Notes under the pieces: model-generated
Database searches by the model: none
Seen by the model: only the letters and a program-made list of their open reading frames with translations
What the model was told of the DNA's origin: nothing
Position numbers and translations under genes: made by a program
Shown here: positions 44,307 through 55,307 of the stretch, piece by piece
How positions within the stretch are numbered: position 1 is the first letter of the stretch
Layout of the letters: each line of letters begins with the position of its first letter
NCBI RefSeq assembly: GCF_000002235.5
Contig: NW_022145601.1
Location: 4,833,563-4,897,562 of the forward strand
Direction of reading: 5' to 3'
Length of the DNA: 64,000 bases
Source of the DNA: Strongylocentrotus purpuratus
Taxonomy: Eukaryota; Echinodermata; Echinoidea; Camarodonta; Strongylocentrotidae

Positions 44307-45724
44307 CCACTGCACTATTCGTATAAGAGTAGGAGGAAACCCCGGTGTAATGGTCCACCTGCACACCCCAATCAGGCCGAGTATACGGCATCTGCAAGAA
44401 TCTTCAGTATTGAAGGTGGCAGATTATCTTGAAGAAGAGAAGACGAAAGAGAGAGAGGGAGAGAGTAAAAGAGAGAGGGAGAAAGAGATAGAGAGAGAAA
44501 GAGAGAGAGAGATAGACACGGGGGCGGAGAGACGGGGGTGGAGAGAAAGAAGGAAATAGGTAGGACACACATTTACATGCAGAGTGAGGTGAGCAACCAA
44601 ACAGAATAGTCAAAATAGAGAAAGAGATTCCCTTGGATCTGGGCAAACGAGAGATGAGAAGAGCAGAATAAAAATAAGAAGGTAGATAATACAAGACTGG
44701 GATTGTATAGTAGATGGGTTAAAAAAATGATGAAGTAAACATGAACAGACGACTGTATATAGATAAGATAGAAAGAGCATTGAAGAAAGAAAAGGGGGGA
44801 GGGGAGTCTTTATGGGTTTTGTATAGCGCTCATATCTGTCAAACTTGGCACTTCTGGCGCTCCATAAGTATTACCTCGGCATAGCATGACTGCCATTACG
44901 GCGCTCTAGCATTTCACGGAATTAATTCCTGCCCGACAAATCGAAATTGCCCGAATTGAAAGAGCCAAGGGTCTCGCGATCACATGATTTGATGCAGGAA
45001 ATGTGAAGGAAGAATTTTGTCACGCAGGCAACGAAAGAGGAAGAAGCATCTCACTAACCTCAATTAAAGAGATATAAATAAATCAACTTCCTGAGAAAGT
45101 GGAAAAGCAAGGCTTTTTGATATATTTATTTACATTGCATTATTAGACAATAATTTATACTTTCACTTAGCAATTACAGCCATTTCGCTGTTTCAATTTC
45201 GAGCGTAAACATTTCCTTTGCATAACCAAATGTGTACTGAGCTAATTTGAATATAATATACGATATTTGATACCCTTATATGATTGCTTTACCAAATCTT
45301 GCTTGATCATGGTAGTGACTTGCCTTTGCAATGAAGTCCTCTCCGCAAAATATACATGTTGTTTGGACTATTAATTCACCTATTTACTATTTTTCACTTT
45401 GTAAGATCTCACAATAAGATCTCACAGTTATGAACCCAGTGCCCCATTTCAAGTTCAAGTTCGTTTATTCATTTCATTTTCATTTGATAAGAGTATTAAA
45501 AGCTGATCATATGCACTCATTTCCCATGAAAAGAGATACACAATATCCAGAACTATATCTATAAAGTGATTCATACTAATTTCCTTTAACATTTAGAATA
45601 AACAATATCATATATAGTTCCATAAATAATGCAGTTTATTTCATCATTCAGAAGCTCTGAAACTAGGTTTCCCGGCGTCATGATCAGAACTGAAGATAAA
45701 TTAAGATGTTAATTAATATTCGTG
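43693..45724. other. Non-coding interior of the composite with GA microsatellites
   Basis: (GA)n/(TA)n tracts at 44220-44305 and GA-rich tracts at 44445-44520. Around 45446-45600 the sequence TTCAAGTTCGTTTATTCATT resembles the 3' end of a minus-strand LINE copy, but no coding part is attached. No host gene. Confidence 0.45.
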
Positions 45725-46039
45725 AGGCACGATGGCTCAGTGATTGTATAATTGTAGAATAATTTTATTGACTCTTTGACCCCCTCTCGGGGTATGAGAG
45801 TATAAACAAACATAAAAGTATAAATAACAATGCATGACTTATGAATACAATTCACATACATTATACATAGAAATATGACACAAAGATACAAACGATAATA
45901 GGTATAAAGTGTATGAAAGTACAAACATGAACAATTAACCAACTAGATCTAGTAAACACAAAGTATATACATGTACATGTACAATGAATTTAGGTAGTGA
46001 CAATAATAAAAAGATAAGTATAATGCAGTATATTTACAA

Positions 46040-46400
46040 GCTAAATAGTAAACAAAGTAGGCTGTTTCACTATCCTACCGCTACGAGTACGTGTAGGTTC
46101 AGCTCTAATTGTACTTCTTGAAATGCTTGAACTATCTTCTTTCTCTGTTTTTTGATTAAATTTCAACATAATAAGGCGGGTAAATCTCGCTAAATTCTTG
46201 AACTGAGAAGTGCTTCTAGTATTAAAAAGTTCTGCCATGTGCATAGCACTTGGGAGCTTAGCCTTACAAAACTGTTTTGATAAATATAAACATCTCTCTC
46301 TTTGAAAAAAGGACAAACAAAAATATAGTGAAATTCATCTCCTATATCAGTGGACAGGCAGAGTGTGCACTGCATATCACAATGTGGTGTGTTCGCATCA
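46040..46400 (-). pseudogene. LINE ORF2 C-terminal finger and tail
   Basis: Reads MQCTLCLSTDIGDEFHYIFV followed by CPFFKERDVYI, a C-x2-C ... H-x4-C finger of the kind placed after the reverse transcriptase in many LINEs, with the usual GDE-x-HYI context. In another frame the tail ends RAEPTRTRSGRIVKQPTLF before a stop at about 46041. The region between (46400-46780) has only fragments, so the C-terminal part is frameshifted at least twice. Confidence 0.7.
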
Positions 46401-46779
46401 AACCGACCTTTGTTTACAGGTATTTTATGTGATCTACACCGAAACTTACAGAGAGTAAAAGCATCAGCGTTATTTAGGGTGAGTAAATAGCTTTGAAATA
46501 TATGGTTGCCTTTAAATATCCTATAATTTGTGCAAATGCGATTTGACCATACTGCATCTTTCCATTCCTGACCAAAATATCTTTTATTCTCAGTTTTAGC
46601 AAAGAATTAATATTTAAGCCAAATCCACTATTTTGACCTAGCCAAATATTGGATAGACCAGCTTGATTAAATGTGTCTTCAATAAATTTTAACCATGAGG
46701 AAGTAAATTCCAAATGTTCATCTATATGAAATGAATGGCAGAAATGAATTTTAAAAGGACATATGAATATTTGCTATCT

Positions 46780-48060
46780 TTACCTCTCAAAATTCTTGAC
46801 CAAAAATCTACCCTTCACATGATTCAAAATCAAACCTCGTCCAGTTTCTCCATAAACCATACAGTCTGGAGTATATGAAGCTACAGATAATAACGTTTTG
46901 AGGAATTTCCTATGGAAAACTTCAATCTGCTTTATATCTTCATGTCCCCAGACCTCACTACCATACAATAAGATAGGCAAAATCACATGGTCAAATAAAT
47001 GACATTGAATATCAACTGACAACTGCAATTTCTTCGCTTTAGTCAACATACTGCATAACGCTTTTCTAGCCTGCACTATCTGCTTTGCCATTGCCTTTTT
47101 GAAAGTACCATTATAATTAAACTGTACTCCGAGATAAGCAAAATCATATACCACATCTATTTTTGCATTACCATACGTAAAAGTTGGTATCTTCCTAACT
47201 TTGCCTCTGGAAAAAAAAAATCATTAGTTTAGTTTTACTCGCATTGAATGTTAGGTGCCATGTATTACAATATCCTTGTACTGCATTCAGCGCTACTTGT
47301 AATTCGTCAGGGCTTTCTGCCAAAATGATTGTGTCATCAGCGTACAATAAACAAGACAACTTTGAAAAAAGCTCTTATTCGTCACCCTGTAAGGTATTAT
47401 GTATTTCTTCATTTAAAAATTTCAAGCCAGGATAAATGTTGGCAATATGCTCTTGAAAGTCATTGAAATAAACAGCAAACAGCAATGGCGAAAGGTTTTC
47501 TCCTTGCCTAACAAAATTCAGACATTGAACGGTTGACAAAAATACAGGACTTCGCACATTTGTACAAGCTTTTAACAACATTTAGGACTTTGCCATTCAC
47601 ACCTTATTTTAACAATTTAAACCACAACAACTTTATATCAATTAAATCAAACGCTTTTTTATAATCTATAAAAGCACAATATAAGCGTTTCCTTTTCTGT
47701 AGGTAAAAATCGATAATAGACTTCAAAACAAACACATGATCAATGGTTGAATATGTTGAACAAAACCCAGCTTGTTCCTCACCTAACATACGATTACTAT
47801 CAAGAAAGCTAGAAATTCTTTTATTCAAGACTGAGGTAAACAGTTTACAAAGGCAACTTAGCAAGGTAATTCCACGATAATTATCTGGATTTGTGTTTTC
47901 ACCTTTATTCTTAAAAATTGGGATAATCACTCCTATACACCATTCAGAGGGTACGATTCCACTATCTAAAACAATATTGAACAAATCAACAATAACCCTT
48001 CGCATTTCTAAGGGGCAACTTTAAAAAAAAAAACATTTCTGATCAAATCTTAATACCACA
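46780..48060 (-). pseudogene. LINE ORF2 reverse transcriptase domain
   Basis: The first piece (47604-48005) holds the early motifs: VPSEWCIGVIIPIFKNKGE, NPDNYRGITLLSCLCKLF and CAFIDYKKAFDLID (catalytic Asp). A second piece (47375-47581) includes RQGENLSPLLFAVYFNDF. The YADD box is at 47333-47344 with context LYADDTIILAESPDELQ. The third piece (46780-47154) carries FAYLGVQFNYNGTF and the thumb-like ILLYGSEVWG. The order is that of a normal LINE reverse transcriptase. The pieces lie in different frames, so the enzyme is not made. The YADD, DxxKAFD and GLS-like motifs themselves are preserved. Confidence 0.88.
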
Positions 48061-48722
48061 AGCTTTGGCATTTTTCAATTTATTAACCATTAATTCAACC
48101 TCTTCTAAAGTGATAGGTTCATTCAAACCATCATTTTGTATCGTCACATTATCAGCATCCAAAGGCATCCTTTCCTCTAAATTATCCTCTGATGTACATA
48201 CATTTCCTAGAGATTTAAAATGCTGTACAAGATCACCCAAAGAAACATTGACTGCACTTTTAGTTCGACGACCATTACTATTTAATAAATCACGAAAGGC
48301 TCTAGGGTTTCCTTGTTTTTTCAAGGACTGTAAAGAGGCACCAAAGTCTTTACCATACTTCCTCCTTTTGTACCTCAGCAATATTTTATATTTCTTACTT
48401 GCCAAAGAAAGTTACTTTGTAAAACATCAATATATGTTACTTGAACATCTAATCTTCTACTTAGCTGAATTTTCCTGCTTAGCCTATTCCTTAAATTAAG
48501 ATACTCTTTACGGGCAGCTTCAAAATCGGCATCAAACCATAATTGTGATGCCGAATTCACGTTATGCTGTTCTTTATGACTCCTTGTTGTCTTTGACTGT
48601 TTCCACTTACACACACCAATATCGTGTGCGGCCTGTAAAATAGACTTACAGATCTCAGAGTAGCAATGATCTACCAATTCCTGACTTACATTTCCATGAA
48701 TATTTTCCATAATTCCTGACAA
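48043..48722 (-). pseudogene. LINE ORF2 linker between endonuclease and reverse transcriptase
   Basis: Two overlapping pieces: KSILQAAHDIGVCKWKQSKT ... NSASQLWFDADFEAARKEYL ... NRLSRKIQLSRR, then RKYGKDFGASLQSLKKQGNP ... FRDLL ... LEEVELMVNKLKNAKACG. W-F-D-x-D-x-E and K-x-Y-L-x-L are typical of the region before LINE reverse transcriptases, and K-x-A-C-G just precedes its first motif. A frame change near 48390 separates the two pieces. Confidence 0.75.
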
Positions 48723-48729
48723 TTGTTAG

Positions 48730-49490
48730 GTTAATCTGTGCAGCCTATCAGAGTATTCATTTGCATTTTCACGATCCCACTTAAAAGACATGTACCTGGG
48801 TTTAGACGAGTCACAAATGGTATTAACATCATGTATTTCTTGGTTGTGTGTATGCTTTGATTGCAAAGTCATAACAATAGGACAATGAACGTCCGATAAA
48901 CACTTATCAAATAAGTCAACCTGGAAGTTTTGTATGTTATAAAACAAGTCATGAGAAACAATAGCATAATAGATTGTGCTATAACCCCCATTCTTATTGA
49001 AACATGTGCAAACCAAGTAGGTCAGATACAACATTATCATCAATATCTAAATAATCAGCAAGTAACCCTGTGCGAGCATTGAAATCCCCAACTAAAGAAA
49101 ATGGAATGTTAATAATATCCTGTACAAAACAATCAAAGACCTCATAGTTGTGATAAATTGAGCCTCCGCAGGGTAGATATACTGCACCCAATACAAACTC
49201 AAAACCTAAGATTTCTCTTTGGATCTTGACCCAAATAATTGAAGGGGAAATGGTATCACATAACCTTTCTGAATACGCAAAAATATGCTTTTTCATTAAT
49301 ATACACATGTCATGAAACCCTCCTAATCTCTGTTCACTTCTTCTAGACAAACAGTAACACTCAAAATCATGTAAATAGGAGTTAGACAGATCAATAGAAT
49401 CAGTTAGCGTTTCCGAGAGACAAATAATATCATAAGTTTTCAAATACACATCAATATTATACCAGCATTTAGCTTACTCGTCAAACCATT
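48730..49490 (-). pseudogene. LINE ORF2 apurinic-type endonuclease domain
   Basis: Starts with ALNVNGLTSKLNA, followed after a frame change by YDIICLSETLTDSID (the catalytic Glu of the SET motif), FVLGAVYLPCGG, FSLVGDFNAR (GDFN motif) and, in the next piece, the SDVHCPIVMTL end motif (SD-H). The E, N, D and H residues expected of the family can all be found. At least two frame changes break the domain. Confidence 0.85.
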
Positions 49491-49639
49491 AACATTTAAT
49501 GCTACAACAGAGAGCAAGATAGGGCTATGTACATAAACGGCTGTGGTAAGACATGCCAAAAGGGGGTCTTCGTTTCTCTAGCCAGAGACATCAATGAAAA
49601 GACCTGAGCTTTTGAGCTTCTGCTCCCCCATCCTAACTG

Positions 49640-50110
49640 TTTGAACAGGTCTTCTGGAGAGGAAAGAACATATTTCTTCTGCGGATCCTTCTTTAGAGTG
49701 CAGAAGATCTTGCAATCTACTGTCCACACTTTCTCAGTTTCTTCATCTCGTTTAACGACATGAAGGAGCTTGGCGCGCTATGGAGCCAAATGCTCACCTA
49801 GCATAACGCCCTTGTATTCGGTATCCCGCAGCTGTCTCTTCTTCCGCAGTAAAGCGGTGCGGGTATCCCTTCTCACGAAGCGGGCTACAATTGGGCGGGG
49901 CTTTGATGGTTGTGGCCTGCCGACACGGTGGCTAGTGCTGATGTCGGCCTCACTGAGAGTAACACCAGCCTTTGCTGATATTTCCATCACCACTGCAGTT
50001 GTTGATTCAACATCGTTTTCAGGCACCCCTCGAAAAAACTATGTTATCCCGTCTGGAATATTGCTCAACATCGTCGGGCCTGTTGTCGTGAAGCTGTAAA
50101 ACAGCTTGGG
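49640..50110 (-). pseudogene. LINE ORF1 protein remnant
   Basis: The N-terminal side reads DDVEQYSRRDN and then, in the next frame, GVPENDVESTTAVVMEISAK, with ISTSHRVGRPQPSKPRPIVA and RFVRRDTRTALLRKKRQLRD behind it. This is the usual (L)EQYSRR-N ... GVPE ... HRVG ... RPI ... F ... R ... LL-x-x-R layout of the RNA-binding ORF1 of L1/CR1-like LINEs. A shifted C-terminal part reads KVWTVDCKIFCTLKKDPQKK and then YVLSSPEDLF. The N-terminal coiled coil is missing because the LINE ends at 50120. Confidence 0.75.
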
Positions 50111-50128
50111 TTTTTTCACTTCCAGGGG

Positions 50129-50854
50129 CAGTGACGTAATGAGCAAAAGCTTTTTGAAGGGGGGGGGGGGGCAGAAGAATAATCTGCATAAACCACCATT
50201 CTTACACGTTGCATGCAGGCCCCGTGGAACGTTTTTCAAAGTGGAGTATTAACGATCAGGTATAGAGCGTAAATGGGCGTTGGGTCCAGGGCCTGAGCCT
50301 CGCCAGGGGTCAAGGGGCTGAGCCCCCGGAAGCTCGGGTTTTTTACACATTAAATTACGGTCAGATAAGCATATTTAGATACCTTATATGTAACACTGGC
50401 AGGTCACTAACTGGCGGAGAGTCCAGGGAGCAGAGCCCCCGGAAGCTCAGGGGTTTTAGGTATTTAATTACGGTCAGATAAGCATATTTAGATACCTTAT
50501 ATGTAACACTGGCAGGTCACTAACTGGCGGAGAGTCTAGGGAGCAGAGCCCCTGGAAGCTCAGGGTTTTTGATATTTAACTATGGTTAGATGAGCATATT
50601 TTGATACCACATTTGTGACATTGGCAGGTCACTTATTTTTTCTCTCCCTCTTTCTTTCTTTTTCTCTGTAATATATTTTTTCAAAAAGTGAGAGGGGGGC
50701 TCGAGCCCCCGGGTCCAGCCGTATTGCAAACCATAACATAAAGGCTTCTAAATAAGCATATTTTTTCGCCTGACTGTAAATTTGGGAATTTCTAATTTTC
50801 CAACAAACGCATAAAAAGGAAAGACCCCCCCCCCCCCCCATCAGTACGCCACTG
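50129..50854 (+). mobile_element. hAT-like repeat copy with internal minisatellite (right of pair)
   Basis: CAGTGACGTAATGAGC opens it and GTACGCCACTG closes it. TCCAGGGG (50121-50128) and TTCAGGGG (50855-50862) flank it, a 7/8 match to an 8-bp duplication. The internal units match those of the copy at 42846, and about 90 bp of the right flank is shared as well (to 50945). The intact CAGTG/CACTG ends make this the best-preserved member in the window. Confidence 0.8.
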
Positions 50855-51227
50855 TTCAGGGGCTCATGTCTTCTCACCCCTATAACAAAAAAAAACACGC
50901 TTTCCCATTCTCTCACAATATGTCCACGATATGCGCGTATCGCTATTATAAAAACCTCCATCGATAAATATAGGTGGCATGCGCAATGTTTAGGAAATTT
51001 AAGTCCTGTTAACTTTCCTTTTCTTTGAATGGAATTGTATATGTTATTTAATTCAGGTTTTTATTATTGTTATGTTCTTTGGGTTTAAAAATACACACCA
51101 TAATTATGTACTCCTTTACTACTTTTTTTTTTTTTGAGGGGGGGCGTTTTTTTTTTTCGGGGGGGGGGGGCAAAAATGCGTTTTACCCCCCCCCCCCCCC
51201 CTCACTTCCGGCGCCTATGGTGTTTAG

Positions 51228-51519
51228 ACTATGGTAAACAGGCCCTTCTTTATATCAAGAAATAAATTATCATAATCTGTAATTTTCTACATTGGGATAG
51301 AGGAGCGTTAATATAATTTTCCTCTTTTCATTAAAAGTGTTATTAACAGAAAAATAGTAACTAGAATTACTTTCAGCTCTGAAGTAATATCGGATTCTTC
51401 TTGTATTCTTTTCCATGTTAGCATCAAAGCAGAACGGAGAAATATGCCCAAATTTGGATATGCCTGGATTTCACATTTCCGTAGTTTCCATTGAAATTGT
51501 ACTCTTTAGAATCGTTTCC
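51228..51519. other. Unique-looking flank right of the composite
   Basis: AT-rich, nothing recognised. It continues directly from 42772 if the composite is removed. Confidence 0.4.
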
Positions 51520-51815
51520 GCTATTAACAGTGTTTGAACGCGATATCACCAATACTCACTAGGTTTTTTTTGTTGTATATAGACCTGGTGTGCGTGACCA
51601 GCGTAACGAATGATTTCCTTCTTGTCTTTTCTAGTACTATCGAAATTTTGTCATTCCTTTTATAATGAATATTTCAATCCCTTTACTACCCGAAGTTAAG
51701 CAATATTATACGATGTTTTATTCACCTACTGTATTGAGCATTTCAGCAGAAGACTTTGTATCGGTGCGTGTTTGCGAGTGTGTGCGTGTGCGAGTGTGTG
51801 TGTTTGTTAGTTCGT
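51520..51815 (+). repeat. Partial third copy (C) of the duplicated segment
   Basis: CGCTATTAACAGTGTTTGAA through CACCAATACTCACTAGGTTT, GACCTGGTGTGCGTGACC, TGATTTCCTTC, CTTTACTACCCGAAG and TTATTCACCTACTGTATT matches copies A and B. It carries neither the Harbinger nor the GC-rich insertion, so it serves as an independent empty site for both. Confidence 0.85.
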
Positions 51816-54240
51816 CCCCAGTGTTTTATTAGTGAGTTTTCAAATTAATAGTAAGCATCATCTTTGTCATATTTATTTCTCACGAGGCGACCGAGGAGAG
51901 CGCATATAAGGTGTTTAATATCTTTACAAATATATATGAAAGAGCACATTCAATTCTGATAAATGCGCATAAATATCCTTCGTAAAATGTGTCATCCCAG
52001 TATATAGACTGACAGTGCACAAGACCAACACAAAACACAAAAAACATAAGGAATTGCAGGAAAATGTCAATCTAGCAAACCCTAAAGAAAGTTGGCGCAT
52101 GGCACACAGCACCGACATTGTCGGTCATGTAGAATTTAGCCTTACAAATAAAGAACATTGAAAGAGGTTGTTTTTGTTTTTTTTCGTTCTAAAGTTCGTT
52201 CAACTCTTACGGTGCCAAGGGCTTTCGCTTGTTTCAAGAATTTACCAAAACACAAGCAATGTTGTGTGCCAACGTAATATAGGAACGTCATAACGTTTCC
52301 TTTTGATACCAAGAGTTAGTTATACCAGGGACATGATCATGTCCCTGGTTATACGAATGAACATTATTGTTAAAATATGGATGAGTTTCCTTTGTAATTG
52401 CAATGACGACCTTCGTCATTGCCTTGTTTTCGTTCACATTCTGCCCCATTAATATTCTCCTTTTCCTCCTTTTCCTGTTCCTTATCGTCAGAAAATCGCA
52501 TTCGTTTTGCACGTAGTGTTTGTTATTCCTGGTTCGGTGCTTTCCTCATGTCCTTTTTCTTTCAAATTTCATAGGCATGGTCTCTAACATCTCATCAAGG
52601 TCACTACATTCTTTGATTTTCGAAATCACTCATGCATAACCGTCCAGGCGCCATTTTATCCGTTTTTGGTCCATTTTAAGGCCTTTCTGTCTTCCTTCCT
52701 ATCTCCACTATCCTAGATCCTACAAACTTCTAACAAATTCCTCTAGATAGTCTAATAGATGTTCTTTCATCTGCGACGTATGACCTGACCTTCAAAATGC
52801 CATCTTCGTACTCAAAATTCAAATCTGAAACTGACTCCGTCAAAAATCTCTCAAATTCTTGAAAAATGGACCCCTAAAAATCTAAAACTGCCATAACTTT
52901 CTCATATAAATTCCGTTTTGTGTTTTAATCTCACATTATCTTTATCTCATAATTGCACATAGCCATGCCAAATTTCACGCTCCAATGGCTTTGCACAACA
53001 TAAATAGCGCCCTCTAAAGTTCTGGGAATTGGCTTTCTCTCTGTGGCCGTATCTCCATAATGGCTTGGCAAACCCGTACCCTTTTTTGGATTTAGATACT
53101 TGAAGATATGCCCTTTCCAGCCATATACAAAATTATATACCCTAACACTGACCAAATTTGAGAAAAATGCCCTCCAAAATTGCCATTTTCGAGAAAATTC
53201 GAAAATAACTTCAACTTGCTCTAAAATGGCGATCTTTATACCTATATCAGTGAAACTTGGCGGATATATGTATCCATATACGTGACAACTGTTTGCCAAG
53301 TTTGGTAAAATTCGAATATGTCAGCGCAAAGTTATCGCCCAAAATGATGAATTTACTATGCATTACGTAATAGCGCGTTTAATGCGTGCAATACATTGCG
53401 CGCAGATAACAATGGTGTCAAACTGACCGCAATGAAGTGCCCTTTCGAATGATACCAAGTATACTATATGTTCACACAGAAAATTGTGAGTAAATCGTAT
53501 TTGAACAAAGGTCACTACACGAATTCCGCCGAGTTTCCGCCCGAATCTAACACGTATCGGCTATGACGTCATTTTTTCAGACTGCTTTTCGCCCCTTAAA
53601 CGTCCTTTTTTTTCCTTGAAAATTTGCAGTGACATGCCGAGTTCCAATACGCAGGGCACCTCTTGGCCGGATTTTTGAAATTGGTCAAGGGGGCCATTTA
53701 AGACGCCATTTTGTCCTATACATTTATTTTACATCACGTGTTTCGATAGGATTATCATAGAAAAAAAGAGAGTGGTTTACAATAACAACCATGAAATTCT
53801 CTTTCTAATGATACCAAATACGGCCCATAAAGAGACGTAAAGAGAGAGAGAAAAAACAATTTAACTCCGGCCATAATACAGATCCTGCACGTTTTCCGCC
53901 CATTCATTACACGCATTGTCTATGGGGCATATCGGGTTCACGCTTTTGGCCCCCAGAACGAACTTGATTGCAATGTCAAACATGCACCAAATCCCATTGG
54001 TTTGTGCACGCAGTGCTTGCGAGCCCTTTCTAGGTTCTTTCCCCTATCCCAATTTCTTTCAAACTTCGTAGGCATCAAGGTCACTGTTGATGCCTTTCTT
54101 TCGCCCTACCTATCTCCAATATCACAGAAGCTACAGACTTCGTGCAAATCTGGATAGTCCGAGAGAAGCTCTTTCGTTTGACACGTAGAAACACGGCGTC
54201 ATTGCACGCACATCGTTCTGACACGATTGCATTTCTAGTT
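51816..54240. other. Non-coding block of unclear origin
   Basis: 51930-52030 (AAATGCGCATAAATATCCTT, AAAATGTGTCATCCCAGTAT) has a diverged partner at 55825-55885, so it belongs to the local duplication around the 87-nt exons. From about 52150 to 54240 there is no counterpart in that partner. This looks like a 2-kb insertion of unknown class, with loosely repeated phrases (CCTATCTCCA.TAT, TTCTTTC.TCTGCGAC / CTCTTTCGTTTGACAC). A perfect 26-bp palindrome sits at 52324-52349. No coding pattern. Confidence 0.4.
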
Positions 54241-55220
54241 ATCCTTTACGTTTATGTTCATTATTGCTGACCATTGTTAAATGCTACAATTGGAAAAGAT
54301 CCTGTACAAAATGTGAAATTCTCTCAAGGAATGTCTTTAGTTGCATATATAACCGTGTGGAGAATTTACTTCTTTATGATGATTATGCTAATTGCGTACG
54401 CATGCACACAACGAAGATCATTAACAAACACAAATCATGGCATATAAATGCAGGTATATAATTGTGTTTATATATATTATATATATATATATGTAAAACA
54501 TAACTTGATGTATATAGTTTTTAATTTCGTTCTTGAGTGTTTGAAGTCAGTAATAAATGATCACTTAAATCATGAAACCCCTATCGCCATAATGATGGAG
54601 GCCTATCCGGGATCGGAACGCGGGATCTCTCATACCCCAAACAAGAATCATTCTGCATTCGTTTTCCATTTTCCAAGATCTTGTACATGATTTGCTACTT
54701 TCTCAAAAATCTCTAGAATACTTGACTTATGCTCTAAACAGTGATATAAATTGACCGCCATGTACGTTTTCATTGAGGAAGCAATGTGTGTATGAAAGCA
54801 CCTCGACTGTTTGACACATATATTTACGTGACAGGCACAGTGAGAGTTTATAACAAGTCTCTAAAAAATGAAATTCGTCAAGAATAGACAGGTTTATTAA
54901 CATATTCAAATTGTATGCATTTTTTTATACACAAAGGTTGTTCTTGACAACCTGAAAGCATGCCCGAGGCTGGCCTGACAAAGCAACACATAATTCAAGC
55001 AGACTTGATTCAGTACTGTAGTTCATTCATTAATAACACGTTAATGGAATAACTCATCACTAGGTCCCCAGGAGAGAAACATGTACATGTATAACATTTA
55101 ATTTTTGTTAGTTAACCAAGCAATTTTTAGGAATTGTGCCTCAGGAAAATATTGAACCGCCATATGGTTGACTCCATGTTTGTGACTATGTATTATTTAT
55201 GTATCTCTATTTCTCCTCAG

Positions 55221-55307
55221 CCTGGACACCTTCACGATGGGAAAGACACTTTCTAAAAAGACTAAACAGATCACTGAACCCCCGAAGGATGACAGACCAA
55301 GTTCAAG
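55221..55307 (+). CDS. 87-nt symmetric exon, copy 1, of an unidentified gene
   Basis: Acceptor CTCCTCAG (55213-55220) with a pyrimidine-rich tract, donor GTACAG at 55308. The phase-2 frame (one base, 28 codons, two bases) reads LDTFTMGKTLSKKTKQITEP and then PKDDRPSS. Another frame is open in this copy but closed in copies 2 and 3, so the phase-2 frame is the conserved one. The peptide is hydrophilic and lysine-rich with a PPKDDRPS end. No family is recognised. An in-frame ATG followed by Gly is present in all copies, so a start within the exon is a formal alternative. No partner exons of this gene were found in the window. Confidence 0.5.

Larger units (their letters stand above)
45725..50120 (-). 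mobile_element. Non-LTR retrotransposon (LINE), near full-length but decayed
   Basis: Reads right to left: ORF1 remnant (about 49640-50090), ORF2 endonuclease (48730-49480), linker (48060-48720), reverse transcriptase (47150-48060), C-terminal region with a Cys/His finger (46040-46400), then a 3' UTR with AATAAAATTATTCTAC just before the end near 45740. The 5' side stops at the second hAT-like repeat at 50121. Two ORFs, an APE-type endonuclease and a CCHC-like C-terminal finger place it in the broad CR1/L2/Jockey-like assemblage; I cannot fix the clade by eye. Several frameshifts are spread over both ORFs. A short stretch beyond the 3' end (ATGGCTCAGTGATTG, near 45731) looks like a pol III A box and may be the target. 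Confidence 0.85.
42773..51219. mobile_element. 8.4-kb composite bounded by hAT-type ends with GTGTTTAG target duplication
   Basis: Left end CAGGCGCGCCGGAAGT and right end ACTTCCGGCGCCTATG are imperfect inverts. GTGTTTAG stands on both sides (42765-42772 and 51220-51227), a perfect 8-bp duplication as made by hAT transposons. G-runs sit inside the left end, and G-runs and C-runs inside the right. The interior has no hAT transposase. Instead it holds two 0.83-kb direct repeats (42838-43692 and 50121-50945) and a minus-strand LINE. Either the original non-autonomous element was enlarged by later insertions and duplications, or the matching duplication is coincidental. I favour the former. Confidence 0.65.
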
